Shown here: piece by piece, positions 24,522 through 31,501 of the stretch
Layout of the letters: each line of letters opens with the position of its first letter
How positions within the stretch are numbered: the stretch's first letter is position 1
Origin: Streptomyces antioxidans
GTDB lineage: Bacteria; Actinomycetota; Actinomycetes; Streptomycetales; Streptomycetaceae
Reading direction: 5' to 3'
NCBI RefSeq assembly: GCF_000968685.2
Contig: NZ_LAKD02000088.1
Span: forward strand, 32,062 to 96,061
DNA length: 64,000 nucleotides
Program-made: the position numbers and the translations under genes
Notes under the pieces: model-generated
Told to the model about the DNA's origin: nothing
The model's database searches: none
The model's input: only the letters and a program-made list of their open reading frames with translations

Positions 24522-25111
24522 CCCGCGTGGGACGCGTGGAGCGCACCACCAAGGAGACCTCCGTCGTCGTCGAGATCGACCTCGACGGCACCGGCCAGGT
24601 CGATGTGTCGACAGGGGTCGGCTTCTACGACCACATGCTCGACCAGCTCGGCCGCCACGGCCTCTTCGACCTCACCGTCAAGACCGAGGGCGACCTGCAC
24701 ATCGACACCCACCACACCATCGAGGACACCGCCCTCGCGCTGGGCGCCGCCTTCAAGCAGGCGCTCGGCGACAAGGTGGGCATCTACCGCTTCGGCAACT
24801 GCACGGTGCCGCTGGACGAGTCGCTGGCCCAGGTGACCGTCGACCTCTCCGGCCGCCCGTACCTGGTGCACACCGAGCCGGAGAACATCGCCCCGATGAT
24901 CGGCACCTACGACACCACGATGACCCGGCACATCCTGGAGTCCTTCGTGGCCCAGGCGCAGATCGCCCTGCATGTCCACGTGCCCTACGGGCGCAACGCC
25001 CACCACATCGTGGAGTGCCAGTTCAAGGCCCTGGCGCGGGCCCTGCGCTACGCCAGCGAGCGCGACCCCCGCGCCGCCGGGATCCTCCCCTCCACGAAGG
25101 GCGCACTCTGA
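24518..25111 (+). CDS. hisB: imidazoleglycerol-phosphate dehydratase
   Basis: A 197-residue monofunctional IGPD that dehydrates imidazole glycerol phosphate. Mn-binding motifs are GFYDHMLDQLGRHG, DTHHTIEDTA and RNAHHIVECQFKALARAL. The enterobacterial phosphatase half is absent, as usual in actinobacteria. The ATG overlaps the hisC stop. Two bases after its own stop the 87-bp tandem repeat begins with a GTG, so the operon continues through the repeat. Confidence 0.97.
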   Translation: MTRVGRVERTTKETSVVVEIDLDGTGQVDVSTGVGFYDHMLDQLGRHGLFDLTVKTEGDLHIDTHHTIEDTALALGAAFKQALGDKVGIYRFGNCTVPLDESLAQVTVDLSGRPYLVHTEPENIAPMIGTYDTTMTRHILESFVAQAQIALHVHVPYGRNAHHIVECQFKALARALRYASERDPRAAGILPSTKGAL

Positions 25112-25113
25112 CT

Positions 25114-25374
25114 GTGAGCGTCGCACGCGCGGCTGCCGGGCCGCGGACGGCAGTGGACCCGCGTTTTCGCCGCGTGGGCGGAGAAGCGAACGGGGCGGTG
25201 GTGAGCGTCGCACGCGCGGCTGCCGGGCCGCGGACGGCAGTGGACCCGCGTTTTCGCCGCGTGGGCGGAGAAGCGAACGGGGCGGTGGTGAGCGTCGCAC
25301 GCGCGGCTGCCGGGCCGCAGACGGCAGTGGACCCGCGTTTTCGCCGCGCGGGCGGAGAAGCGAACGAGGTAGCT
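25114..25374. repeat. 87-bp tandem repeat, three copies, inside the his operon
   Basis: Copies run 25114-25200, 25201-25287 and 25288-25374. Copies 1 and 2 are identical; copy 3 has two base changes and a diverged last 12-13 bases that create the GAGGT ribosome site of the next gene. Each copy starts GTGAGCGTCGCACGC and contains the dyad CTGCCG-N9-CGGCAG. The period, 87, is a multiple of three. Confidence 0.97.
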
Positions 25375-25380
25375 GCGTGA
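25114..25380 (+). CDS. possible 88-residue repeat peptide encoded by the 87-bp triplication
   Basis: The frame starts at GTG 25114, two bases after the hisB stop, and ends at TGA 25378-25380, overlapping the GTG of the next small gene. It would give three near-identical 29-residue units (VSVARAAAGPRTAVDPRFRR plus a Gly/Glu/Asn/Ala tail). No ribosome binding site is visible for the first GTG, so translation would depend on coupling to hisB. No family is recognised. It may simply be an untranslated spacer whose 87-bp period happens to preserve the frame. Confidence 0.3.
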   Translation: MSVARAAAGPRTAVDPRFRRVGGEANGAVVSVARAAAGPRTAVDPRFRRVGGEANGAVVSVARAAAGPQTAVDPRFRRAGGEANEVAA

Positions 25381-25541
25381 ACGGCCTGTCGACCGTGTTC
25401 ATCCTGCTGGGACTGTTCCTGCTCGGGGGGGTCATCTCCTTCGTCAAGCAGGGCATGTCCAAGAGCGTCATCACGCTGCTCGGGGTCGGCGCCACGATGG
25501 CGCTGCTCGCCGGGGTCCTGCGGCTTGAGGTATGGAATTGA
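25377..25541 (+). CDS. small membrane protein in his operon
   Basis: A 54-residue protein with two hydrophobic segments: TVFILLGLFLLGGVISFV and, after a short KQGMSKS turn, VITLLGVGATMALLAGVLRL. GTG 25377 follows GAGGTAG at good spacing, and the stop overlaps the ATG of hisH region (ATGGAATTGA), so it is embedded in the operon. Function unknown; the position between hisB and hisH suggests cotranslation rather than a role in the pathway. Confidence 0.75.
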   Translation: MNGLSTVFILLGLFLLGGVISFVKQGMSKSVITLLGVGATMALLAGVLRLEVWN

Positions 25542-26176
25542 GCAACAAGAGCGTTGTTGTCCTGGACTATGGATTCGGCAACGTCCGGTCCGCCGAGCGG
25601 GCCCTCGCCCACGCCGGCGCCCAGGTCGAGATCACCCGTGACTACGACAGGGCCATGGCCGCCGACGGCCTCCTCGTCCCCGGGGTCGGCGCCTTCGCCG
25701 CCTGCATGAAGGGGCTGCGCGCGGCGCGCGGCGACTGGATCGTGGGGCGCCGGCTGTCCGGCGGCCGTCCGGTCATGGGCATCTGCGTCGGCATGCAGAT
25801 CCTCTTCGGGCGCGGCATCGAGCACGGCGTCGAGGCCGAGGGCCTGGACGAGTGGCCCGGCACGGTCGAGCCGCTGCGCGCCCCCGTCGTCCCCCACATG
25901 GGCTGGAACACGGTCGAGGCGCCCGGCGACTCCCGGCTCTTCGCGGGCCTGGACGCGGGCGAGCGGTACTACTTCGTCCACTCCTACGCGGTCCGCACCT
26001 GGGAGCTGGAGGCCACCAACCCGCATATCCCCGCCCCCAAGGTCACCTGGTCCACCCACGGCGAGCCGTTCGTCGCCGCCGTCGAGAACGGCCCGCTGTG
26101 GGCCACCCAGTTCCACCCCGAGAAGTCCGGCGACGCCGGGGCGCGGCTGCTCCGCAACTGGCTCGACACGCTCTGA
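25532..26176 (+). CDS. hisH: imidazole glycerol phosphate synthase, glutaminase subunit
   Basis: A 214-residue class I glutamine amidotransferase that supplies ammonia to HisF. It begins VVVLDYGFGNVRSAERAL; the nucleophile is Cys85 in GICVGMQILFGRG, and the His-Glu pair is in TQFHPEKSGDAG. Its ATG overlaps the end of the small membrane protein gene by 10 bases. It works as a heterodimer with HisF, encoded 1.2 kb downstream in the same operon. Confidence 0.97.
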   Translation: MELSNKSVVVLDYGFGNVRSAERALAHAGAQVEITRDYDRAMAADGLLVPGVGAFAACMKGLRAARGDWIVGRRLSGGRPVMGICVGMQILFGRGIEHGVEAEGLDEWPGTVEPLRAPVVPHMGWNTVEAPGDSRLFAGLDAGERYYFVHSYAVRTWELEATNPHIPAPKVTWSTHGEPFVAAVENGPLWATQFHPEKSGDAGARLLRNWLDTL

Positions 26177-26229
26177 CCGGCCCCGCGTCAGCTCCCACCG
26201 CCCGTACGCTCCCACCGAAGGTTGTCCGC

Positions 26230-26961
26230 ATGCGCACGCACCGCCTCGAACTCCTCCCGGCCGTCGATGTACGCGACGGCCAGGCCGTCCGCCTCGTCCA
26301 CGGCGAGTCCGGCTCCGAGACGTCGTACGGCGACCCGATGGAGGCCGCCCTGGCCTGGCAGCGGGCGGGCGCCGAATGGCTCCACCTGGTGGACCTCGAC
26401 GCCGCCTTCGGCACCGGGGACAACCGCGCGCGGATCGCCGAGGTGGCCCGCGCGATGGACCTCAAGGTCGAGCTGTCCGGCGGGATCCGCGACGACGCCT
26501 CGCTGGCCGCCGCCCTGGCCACCGGCTGCGCCCGGGTGAACCTCGGCACGGCCGCGCTGGAGACCCCCGAGTGGGTCGCCAAGGTCATCGCCGAGCACGG
26601 CGACCTGATCGCGGTGGGCCTCGATGTGCGCGGCACCACGCTGCGCGGCCGGGGCTGGACCCGGGACGGCGGCGATCTGTACGAGACGCTGGCCCGCCTG
26701 GACTCCGAGGGCTGTGCCCGCTACGTCGTCACCGACATCGCCAAGGACGGCACCCTCCAGGGCCCCAACCTGCAGCTGCTGCGCGATGTCTGCGCCGCGA
26801 CCGACCGGCCCGTCGTCGCCTCCGGCGGCGTTTCCTCGCTTGACGACCTGCGTGCCCTTGCGACCCTGGTACCGGAAGGTGTCGAGGGCGCCATCGTGGG
26901 CAAGGCGCTCTACGCCAAGGCGTTCACCTTGGAAGAGGCGTTGGAGGCGGTGGCCGTATGA
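26230..26961 (+). CDS. priA: bifunctional HisA/TrpF isomerase (phosphoribosyl isomerase A)
   Basis: A 243-residue (beta-alpha)8 barrel. The N-terminal ELLPAVDVRDGQAVRL (Asp13), VDLDAAFGTGDNR, SGGIRDD, GLDVRGTTLRGRGW (Asp132) and TDIAKDGTLQGPN match HisA/PriA. In Streptomyces and mycobacteria this protein also performs the TrpF reaction; no separate trpF is seen near either the his or trp genes here, in keeping with PriA. ATG 26230 follows GAAGG. Its end overlaps the RidA-like start by 4 bases. Confidence 0.95.
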   Translation: MRTHRLELLPAVDVRDGQAVRLVHGESGSETSYGDPMEAALAWQRAGAEWLHLVDLDAAFGTGDNRARIAEVARAMDLKVELSGGIRDDASLAAALATGCARVNLGTAALETPEWVAKVIAEHGDLIAVGLDVRGTTLRGRGWTRDGGDLYETLARLDSEGCARYVVTDIAKDGTLQGPNLQLLRDVCAATDRPVVASGGVSSLDDLRALATLVPEGVEGAIVGKALYAKAFTLEEALEAVAV

Positions 26962-27368
26962 CCTCACCCGAGATCGGGCGACGGGTCCAGACCGAGAGTC
27001 CCTGGGAGCAGACCATCGGGTTCGCCCGGGCCGTTGAGGCCGGTGACCTGGTGCTGGTCGCCGGGACGATGCCGCTCGCTGAGCGCGGTGTCCTGGAGGG
27101 CGAGGGGGATCCGTACGAGCAGACGCTCGCGGCCTTCCGCCATGCGCTGGACGCGCTGGAGAAGTTCGACCTCGGCGTCGAGGCGGTGGTGCGCACCCGT
27201 ATGTACATCACCCACGCCCGCGACGTGGACGAGGTGGGCCGCGCCCACAAGGAGCTCTTCGACGCCGTGCGCCCCGCCGCGACGCTGGTCGTGGTGTCCG
27301 GCTTCGTCGATTCGCGGGTCCTGGTGGAAGTCGAGCTGGAAGCATTCCGAGGAGTGCGGCGGTCATGA
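26958..27368 (+). CDS. RidA/YjgF family protein
   Basis: A 136-residue RidA-like protein, of the type that hydrolyses reactive enamine/imine intermediates. It has WEQTIGFARAVEAGDLVLVAGTMPL at the N-terminus (trimer core), MYITHARDVDEVGRAHKELF, and a final LVEVELEAFRG. The catalytic Arg of canonical RidA is probably present in VVRTRMYIT. It overlaps priA (ATGA) and hisF (ATGA), so it is a true operon member between them; a housekeeping role during amino-acid synthesis is inferred. Confidence 0.92.
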   Translation: MTSPEIGRRVQTESPWEQTIGFARAVEAGDLVLVAGTMPLAERGVLEGEGDPYEQTLAAFRHALDALEKFDLGVEAVVRTRMYITHARDVDEVGRAHKELFDAVRPAATLVVVSGFVDSRVLVEVELEAFRGVRRS

Positions 27369-28135
27369 CCCTGGCGGTCCGAGTCATCCCCTGCCTGGAC
27401 GTGGACAACGGCCGGGTCGTCAAGGGCGTCAACTTCCAGAATCTGCGCGACGCGGGCGACCCGGTCGAGATGGCCAAGATCTACGGCGAGGAGGGCGCGG
27501 ACGAGCTGACCTTCCTCGACATCACCGCCTCCTCGGGCGACCGCGAGACCACCTATGACGTGGTCCGCCGCACCGCCGAGCAGGTCTTCATCCCGCTGAC
27601 GGTCGGCGGCGGCGTCCGCACCCCGGAGGACGTCGACAGGCTGCTGCGCGCCGGGGCGGACAAGGTCGGCGTCAACACCGCCGCCATCGCCCGCCCCGAG
27701 CTCATCCGCGAGATCGCCGAGCGCTTCGGCAGCCAGGTGCTCGTCCTCTCGGTCGACGCCCGCCGCTGCGGGGAGGGCACGGTCACCCCGTCCGGCTACG
27801 AGGTGACCACCCACGGCGGCCGCCGCGGCACCGGCATCGACGCCGTCGAATGGGCCCACCGGGCGGCGGAGCTGGGCGCCGGGGAGATCCTGCTGAACTC
27901 CATGGACGCGGACGGCACCAAGGACGGCTACGACACGGCCATGATCGAGGCCGTCCGCAAGCACGTCACCATCCCGGTGATCGCCAGCGGCGGCGCCGGC
28001 AAGGCGGCCGACTTCGCCCCGGCGATCGCCGCCGGGGCCGACGCGGTCCTCGCGGCCTCCGTCTTCCACTTCGGCGACCTGAGGATCGGCGAGGTGAAGG
28101 CCGCCCTACGGGGCGCGGGCCACCCGGTCCGCTAA
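27365..28135 (+). CDS. hisF: imidazole glycerol phosphate synthase, cyclase subunit
   Basis: A 256-residue barrel that closes the imidazole ring and releases AICAR. Motifs are VIPCLDVDNGRVVKGVNFQN (Asp12 catalytic), TVGGGVRTPEDV, LSVDARRCGEGT and NSMDADGTKDGYD. It is the last gene of the his operon, overlaps the RidA-like gene by 4 bases, and is followed by G/C-rich cassette C. Confidence 0.97.
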   Translation: MTLAVRVIPCLDVDNGRVVKGVNFQNLRDAGDPVEMAKIYGEEGADELTFLDITASSGDRETTYDVVRRTAEQVFIPLTVGGGVRTPEDVDRLLRAGADKVGVNTAAIARPELIREIAERFGSQVLVLSVDARRCGEGTVTPSGYEVTTHGGRRGTGIDAVEWAHRAAELGAGEILLNSMDADGTKDGYDTAMIEAVRKHVTIPVIASGGAGKAADFAPAIAAGADAVLAASVFHFGDLRIGEVKAALRGAGHPVR

Positions 28136-28164
28136 GCCGCTGCCGCGCGGCGTGGGGGTGGGGT

Positions 28165-28383
28165 GCCTGCAGCGTGCTGTCCCCCACCCCGCCCCTTCCC
28201 GTAACTGGGGCTCCGCCCCCGACCCCGTCCCGGGGCTCCGCCCCGGCCCCCGGTGTGGGGCTTCGCCCCCGTCCCGGAACCTTGGGTGCCGCCCCGGTCC
28301 TCGGGTGGGGGTTGTGCCCCCGGGCTCCCGGGCGCGGAGGCGCCCCAGGTGTGGGTGGGGAGGGGAGCAGCCCGCCGCAGGCG
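28165..28383. repeat. G/C-rich cassette C with terminal inverted repeats
   Basis: The left end reads GCCTGCAGCGTGCTGTCCCC and then CACCCCGCCCCTTCCCG; the right end (28356-28383) reads GGGGAGGGGAGCAGCCCGCC and GCAGGC, the inverted terminal sequence. GGGGCTCCGCCCC modules lie between. It fills the gap between hisF and the convergent MerR gene and may act as a transcription end point. Confidence 0.75.
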
Positions 28384-28414
28384 GCGCGGTCCGCCGGGCG
28401 CTCCTGGGGCCCGG

Positions 28415-28780
28415 TCACTCGGACGGGGCCGACGCCGCCTCGATCACCTCGTCCAGGACCTCACGGGAGCGGAGCAGGTCCGCGATCATGTGGTCGATGC
28501 GCTCCCGCTCCACCGTCAGGTCGGAGACCAGTTGTCCGTTGGCCGTTCGCGACGGGCCGCCGTCCGAGTCCCGCATGCAGGGGAGCAGCTGGGCGATCTT
28601 CTCGCTGCAGAGGCCCGCGGCGAAGAGCTCCTGGATGCGGATGACGCGGTCCACCGCGCCCTCCCCGTACTCGCGGTGGCCGCCCGGGGTGCGCTCGGCC
28701 GTCATCAGGCCCTGCTTCTCGTAGTAGCGCAGCGAGCGCCCGCTGACGCCGGTGCGCCGCGCCAGTTCACCGATCCGCAT
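28415..28780 (-). CDS. MerR family transcriptional regulator
   Basis: A 121-residue regulator. The N-terminal winged HTH is MRIGELARRTGVSGRSLRYY with the wing PGGHREYGEGAVDRV, followed by a dimerisation helix. Cys58 and Cys68 could sense redox or electrophiles. I use ATG 28780; a GTG at 28792 is the alternative. Upstream, GAGGT is repeated four times as tandem ribosome-site-like sequence. The gene is divergent from an old-yellow-enzyme-type reductase whose promoter has a MerR-like long spacer, so it probably controls that gene. Confidence 0.9.
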   Translation of the reverse strand: MRIGELARRTGVSGRSLRYYEKQGLMTAERTPGGHREYGEGAVDRVIRIQELFAAGLCSEKIAQLLPCMRDSDGGPSRTANGQLVSDLTVERERIDHMIADLLRSREVLDEVIEAASAPSE

Positions 28781-28785
28781 TCCCC

Positions 28786-28805
28786 ACCTCACCTCACCTC
28801 ACCTC
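28786..28805 (-). repeat. tandem GAGGT x4 (ACCTC on plus strand) at the MerR ribosome site
   Basis: Four perfect copies of ACCTC. The nearest GAGGT on the minus strand ends 5 nt before the ATG, so the repeat forms stacked Shine-Dalgarno sequences. Confidence 0.9.
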
Positions 28806-28848
28806 GTCTGCCGGTCCGGACCGAAGAGGACATCCTCGGAGGTGACAT

Positions 28849-28881
28849 CTTGAATCTGACATGGATGGCAAGTTTTACCGT
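28849..28881 (+). promoter_or_regulatory. MerR-type promoter of the reductase gene
   Basis: TTGAAT (28850-28855) and a TTACCG/TACCGT -10 (28875-28881) are separated by an unusually long 19-20-bp spacer, as in MerR-activated promoters. A CTTG-N16-CAAG dyad (28849-28872) lies in the spacer. The ATG at 28888 begins 6 nt after the -10, implying a leaderless transcript. Confidence 0.5.
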
Positions 28882-28887
28882 ACCCGC

Positions 28888-30015
28888 ATGACGCACACAC
28901 CGCACCCACCCCAGATACCCGGCCTCTTCGAGCCCGTCCGGCTCGGCCCCCTCGACCTCCCCAACCGCCTGGTCATGGCGCCCATGACCCGTAACCGCGC
29001 CGCCGCCGACGGCGTGCCCCTGCCGATCATGGCCACCTACTACGCCCAGCGCGCCACGGCCGGGCTGATCGTCGCCGAGGCCGCCACGCCCAACGCGGTG
29101 GGGCAGACCTACCCGGACATCGCCGCGATCCACAACGCGGCGCAGGTGGCCGGATGGCGGCGGGTGACCGACGCGGTGCGCGCGGCGGGCGGCCGGATGT
29201 TCCTGCAGCTGCAGCACGGCGGGCGGGTCGGCCACCCGTACAACAGCGGGCTGACGCCGGTGGCGCCCTCGCCGGTCCCGCTCCTGGAGACGATCTTCAC
29301 ACCGAACGGCCACCAGCAGGCCGTCGTGCCGCGCGAGATGACGCTCGAGGAGATCCGTTCCACCGTCGCCGACTTCGCCGCCGCCGCGCGCAACGCGATC
29401 GACGCGGGCTTCGCCGGAGTCGAGGTGCACGCCGCCAACGGCTACCTCCTCCACCAGTTCCTGGCCCAGGGCACCAACCGCCGCACCGACCCCTACGGCG
29501 GCTCGGTGGCCGGGCGCATCCGGTTCGTGGCCGAGGTGGTCCACGCCGTCGCCGACGCGATCGGCCCCGAGCGGGTGGGTCTGCGCATCTCGCCCGGATC
29601 CACCGTCAACGGCATCGAGGAGGGTGACACCGACGCCCTCTACCCCGCGCTCATCAAGGAGCTCGCGGACACCGGCCTCACCTATCTGCACATCGTCCGC
29701 GCCCGGCCGGACCAGCCCCTCTTCCGGGAGCTCCGCGCCTCCTGGCCGGCCACGCTGATCGCCAACCCGTCGCTGCCGGGCGACGGTGTCCCCGCCGACG
29801 GCGGCATGCGCCAGGCCGGGGCGCTGCTGGCCGGGGGCGCCGACCTGATCGCACTCGGCCGCACCTTCCTGGCCAACCCCGATCTGGTGGCCCGCCTGCG
29901 CGCCGGTGCCCCGCTCAACCCCATCCGGGACGCGTATCTGATGTACGTGGGCGGCGAGACCGGTTACACGGACTACCCCACGCTGGCGACGGCCTGCGCT
30001 GAGGCGACGGTCTGA
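28888..30015 (+). CDS. NADH:flavin oxidoreductase, old yellow enzyme family
   Basis: A 375-residue FMN-dependent ene-reductase (NemA/XenB-like). It starts GLFEPVRLGPLDLPNRLVMA and has the FMN-contacting PMTRNRA, FLQLQHGGRVGHP, VEVHAANGYLLHQFL with the substrate-binding His/Asn pair, GLRISPG, and GADLIALGRTFLANPDLV near the C-terminus. ATG 28888 is chosen over ATG 28861, which lies inside the promoter. It probably reduces electrophilic alkenes or nitro compounds, under control of the divergent MerR regulator. Confidence 0.93.
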   Translation: MTHTPHPPQIPGLFEPVRLGPLDLPNRLVMAPMTRNRAAADGVPLPIMATYYAQRATAGLIVAEAATPNAVGQTYPDIAAIHNAAQVAGWRRVTDAVRAAGGRMFLQLQHGGRVGHPYNSGLTPVAPSPVPLLETIFTPNGHQQAVVPREMTLEEIRSTVADFAAAARNAIDAGFAGVEVHAANGYLLHQFLAQGTNRRTDPYGGSVAGRIRFVAEVVHAVADAIGPERVGLRISPGSTVNGIEEGDTDALYPALIKELADTGLTYLHIVRARPDQPLFRELRASWPATLIANPSLPGDGVPADGGMRQAGALLAGGADLIALGRTFLANPDLVARLRAGAPLNPIRDAYLMYVGGETGYTDYPTLATACAEATV

Positions 30016-30035
30016 GCCCAGCCGACGGCCTGAGC

Positions 30036-30506
30036 TCAGCCGACCCGGACGGCGGGCTCGTGGCGGACGGGGAAGTTCACCGAGTTGGCGATGAAGCACA
30101 TCTCATGCGCGTCCCGGTGCGCCGAACGCGCCCGCTCCAGCATCGACTCGTCCACGACGGTGACCACCGGGTTGAGCACCACCTCGGTGAAGCGCCCGCC
30201 GTGCCCGGCCGTCTCCTCCATGACCCCGGCGGCGACGTCCTCGTACGCCGTGACCCGCACCCCGTCCCGGGCGCATACGGAGAGGTAGGTCAGCATGTGG
30301 CACTGCGAGAGCGAGGCCAGCAGGAACTCCTCCGGGTTCCAGCGCTCCGGATCCCCCAGGAACGCGGGATCGGCGCTGCCCCGCAGGGTCGGCTTCCCCT
30401 CGCCGAGGATGTCGTGCGACCGCCCGTAGTCCCGGTAACCGCTCGTCCCCGAACCGGAGTTGCCGGTCCACCGGACCGTGGTGCGGTAGGTGTGCTGTCG
30501 GCCCAT
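30036..30506 (-). CDS. OsmC family peroxiredoxin-like protein
   Basis: A 156-residue OsmC/Ohr-fold protein, convergent with the ene-reductase gene. The two conserved cysteines occur in LASLSQCHMLTYLSV and HEMCFIANSVNFPV; the first follows NPEEFLLA, a family motif. It is expected to reduce organic hydroperoxides. The close pairing with a flavin reductase and a MerR regulator suggests an electrophile- or oxidant-response locus, though the genes are on opposite strands. Confidence 0.9.
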   Translation of the reverse strand: MGRQHTYRTTVRWTGNSGSGTSGYRDYGRSHDILGEGKPTLRGSADPAFLGDPERWNPEEFLLASLSQCHMLTYLSVCARDGVRVTAYEDVAAGVMEETAGHGGRFTEVVLNPVVTVVDESMLERARSAHRDAHEMCFIANSVNFPVRHEPAVRVG

Positions 30507-30589
30507 CGTCCGCGCGCTCCCCTCATCACAGGGTCGGAAGGTGGAAGCGACTATAGGGCCGCCGTGGGGAGGCCCCTGCCGAGCACTAT

Positions 30590-30608
30590 TTAGGTTAGGC
30601 TAACCTTC
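30590..30608 (+). promoter_or_regulatory. iron box (DmdR/IdeR operator)
   Basis: TTAGGTTAGGCTAACCTTC matches the DtxR-family iron-box consensus at 17 of 19 positions. It overlaps a TAGGCT -10 (30596-30601) immediately upstream of the siderophore ATPase gene, so iron-loaded repressor should block transcription. Confidence 0.88.
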
Positions 30609-30613
30609 GCCGT

Positions 30614-31501
30614 GTGAGATCTGGTGAGGAAGCGGCCGTAAGCCCACGCCTGCGCGGTCATGAGCTGTCGGCCACGGGGGTGACCGTGGCGTACGACGGC
30701 GTGGACGTCGTGCACGACGCCGCGATCGCGCTACGGCCCGGTGAGGTGACCGCTCTGGTCGGCCCCAACGGCAGCGGGAAGTCCACGCTCCTGCGGGCGA
30801 TCGCCCGGCTGCAGCGGGCCCGCCGCGCGGGCTTGAGGATCGACGCCGACACCGACGGTCTCGCCCTGACCACCCGTGAGTTCGCGCGGCACGTGGCCCT
30901 GCTGACCCAGGGCCGCCCCACCCCCGGCGGACTGACCGTACGGGACGTCGTGGAGTTCGGCCGCTACCCGTACCGGGGCCGCTTCGGGCGCCCGGATCCG
31001 GACGCGGCGGACGCGGTCGACCGGGCGCTCGCCCTGACCGGCGTCACGGACCTCGCCGAGCGCCCCGTCGACCACCTGTCCGGCGGCCAGACCCAGCGGG
31101 TATGGCTCGCCGGGTGCCTCGCCCAGGAGACCGGTGTACTGCTGCTGGACGAGCCGACGACCTACCTCGACCTGCGCTACCAGGTCGAACTCCTCGACCT
31201 CGTCCGCGACCTGGCGGACGACCACGGCATCGCCGTCGGCGTCGTCCTGCACGACCTGGACCAGGCGGCGGCCGTCGCCGACCGGATCACCCTCCTCCAG
31301 GCGGGCCGGATCGTCGCCGACGGCCGGTCCGAGGAGGTCCTGACGCCGGAACGGCTGACCGCGGTCTACGGCATCCGGATCGAGGTCGACACCGACCCCC
31401 TGACCGGCCGCCCGCGCACCCGCGCGATCGGCCGCCACCACGCGCGCGGCCCCCGCAGCACGCGCGGAACCATCGGCGAAAGGCTCGGCACCACCTCATG
31501 A
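30614..31501 (+). CDS. ferric-siderophore ABC transporter ATP-binding protein
   Basis: A 295-residue FecE/FhuC-like ATPase. It has Walker A GPNGSGKST, the signature HLSGGQTQRVWLA, Walker B VLLLDEPTTYLDL, and LHDLDQAAAVADR after the switch region. The C-terminus is Arg-rich. The GTG 30614 lies just after the iron box; a weak ribosome site is seen, so a later start cannot be excluded. The stop overlaps the ATG of the lipoprotein gene. It powers the fused permease encoded downstream. Confidence 0.93.
   Translation: MRSGEEAAVSPRLRGHELSATGVTVAYDGVDVVHDAAIALRPGEVTALVGPNGSGKSTLLRAIARLQRARRAGLRIDADTDGLALTTREFARHVALLTQGRPTPGGLTVRDVVEFGRYPYRGRFGRPDPDAADAVDRALALTGVTDLAERPVDHLSGGQTQRVWLAGCLAQETGVLLLDEPTTYLDLRYQVELLDLVRDLADDHGIAVGVVLHDLDQAAAVADRITLLQAGRIVADGRSEEVLTPERLTAVYGIRIEVDTDPLTGRPRTRAIGRHHARGPRSTRGTIGERLGTTS

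Noticed and set aside
28152..28891. Frames across cassette C and antisense to the MerR gene
   Set aside because: They combine repeat-derived peptide with the complement of a clear MerR gene, and they cross the divergent promoter.
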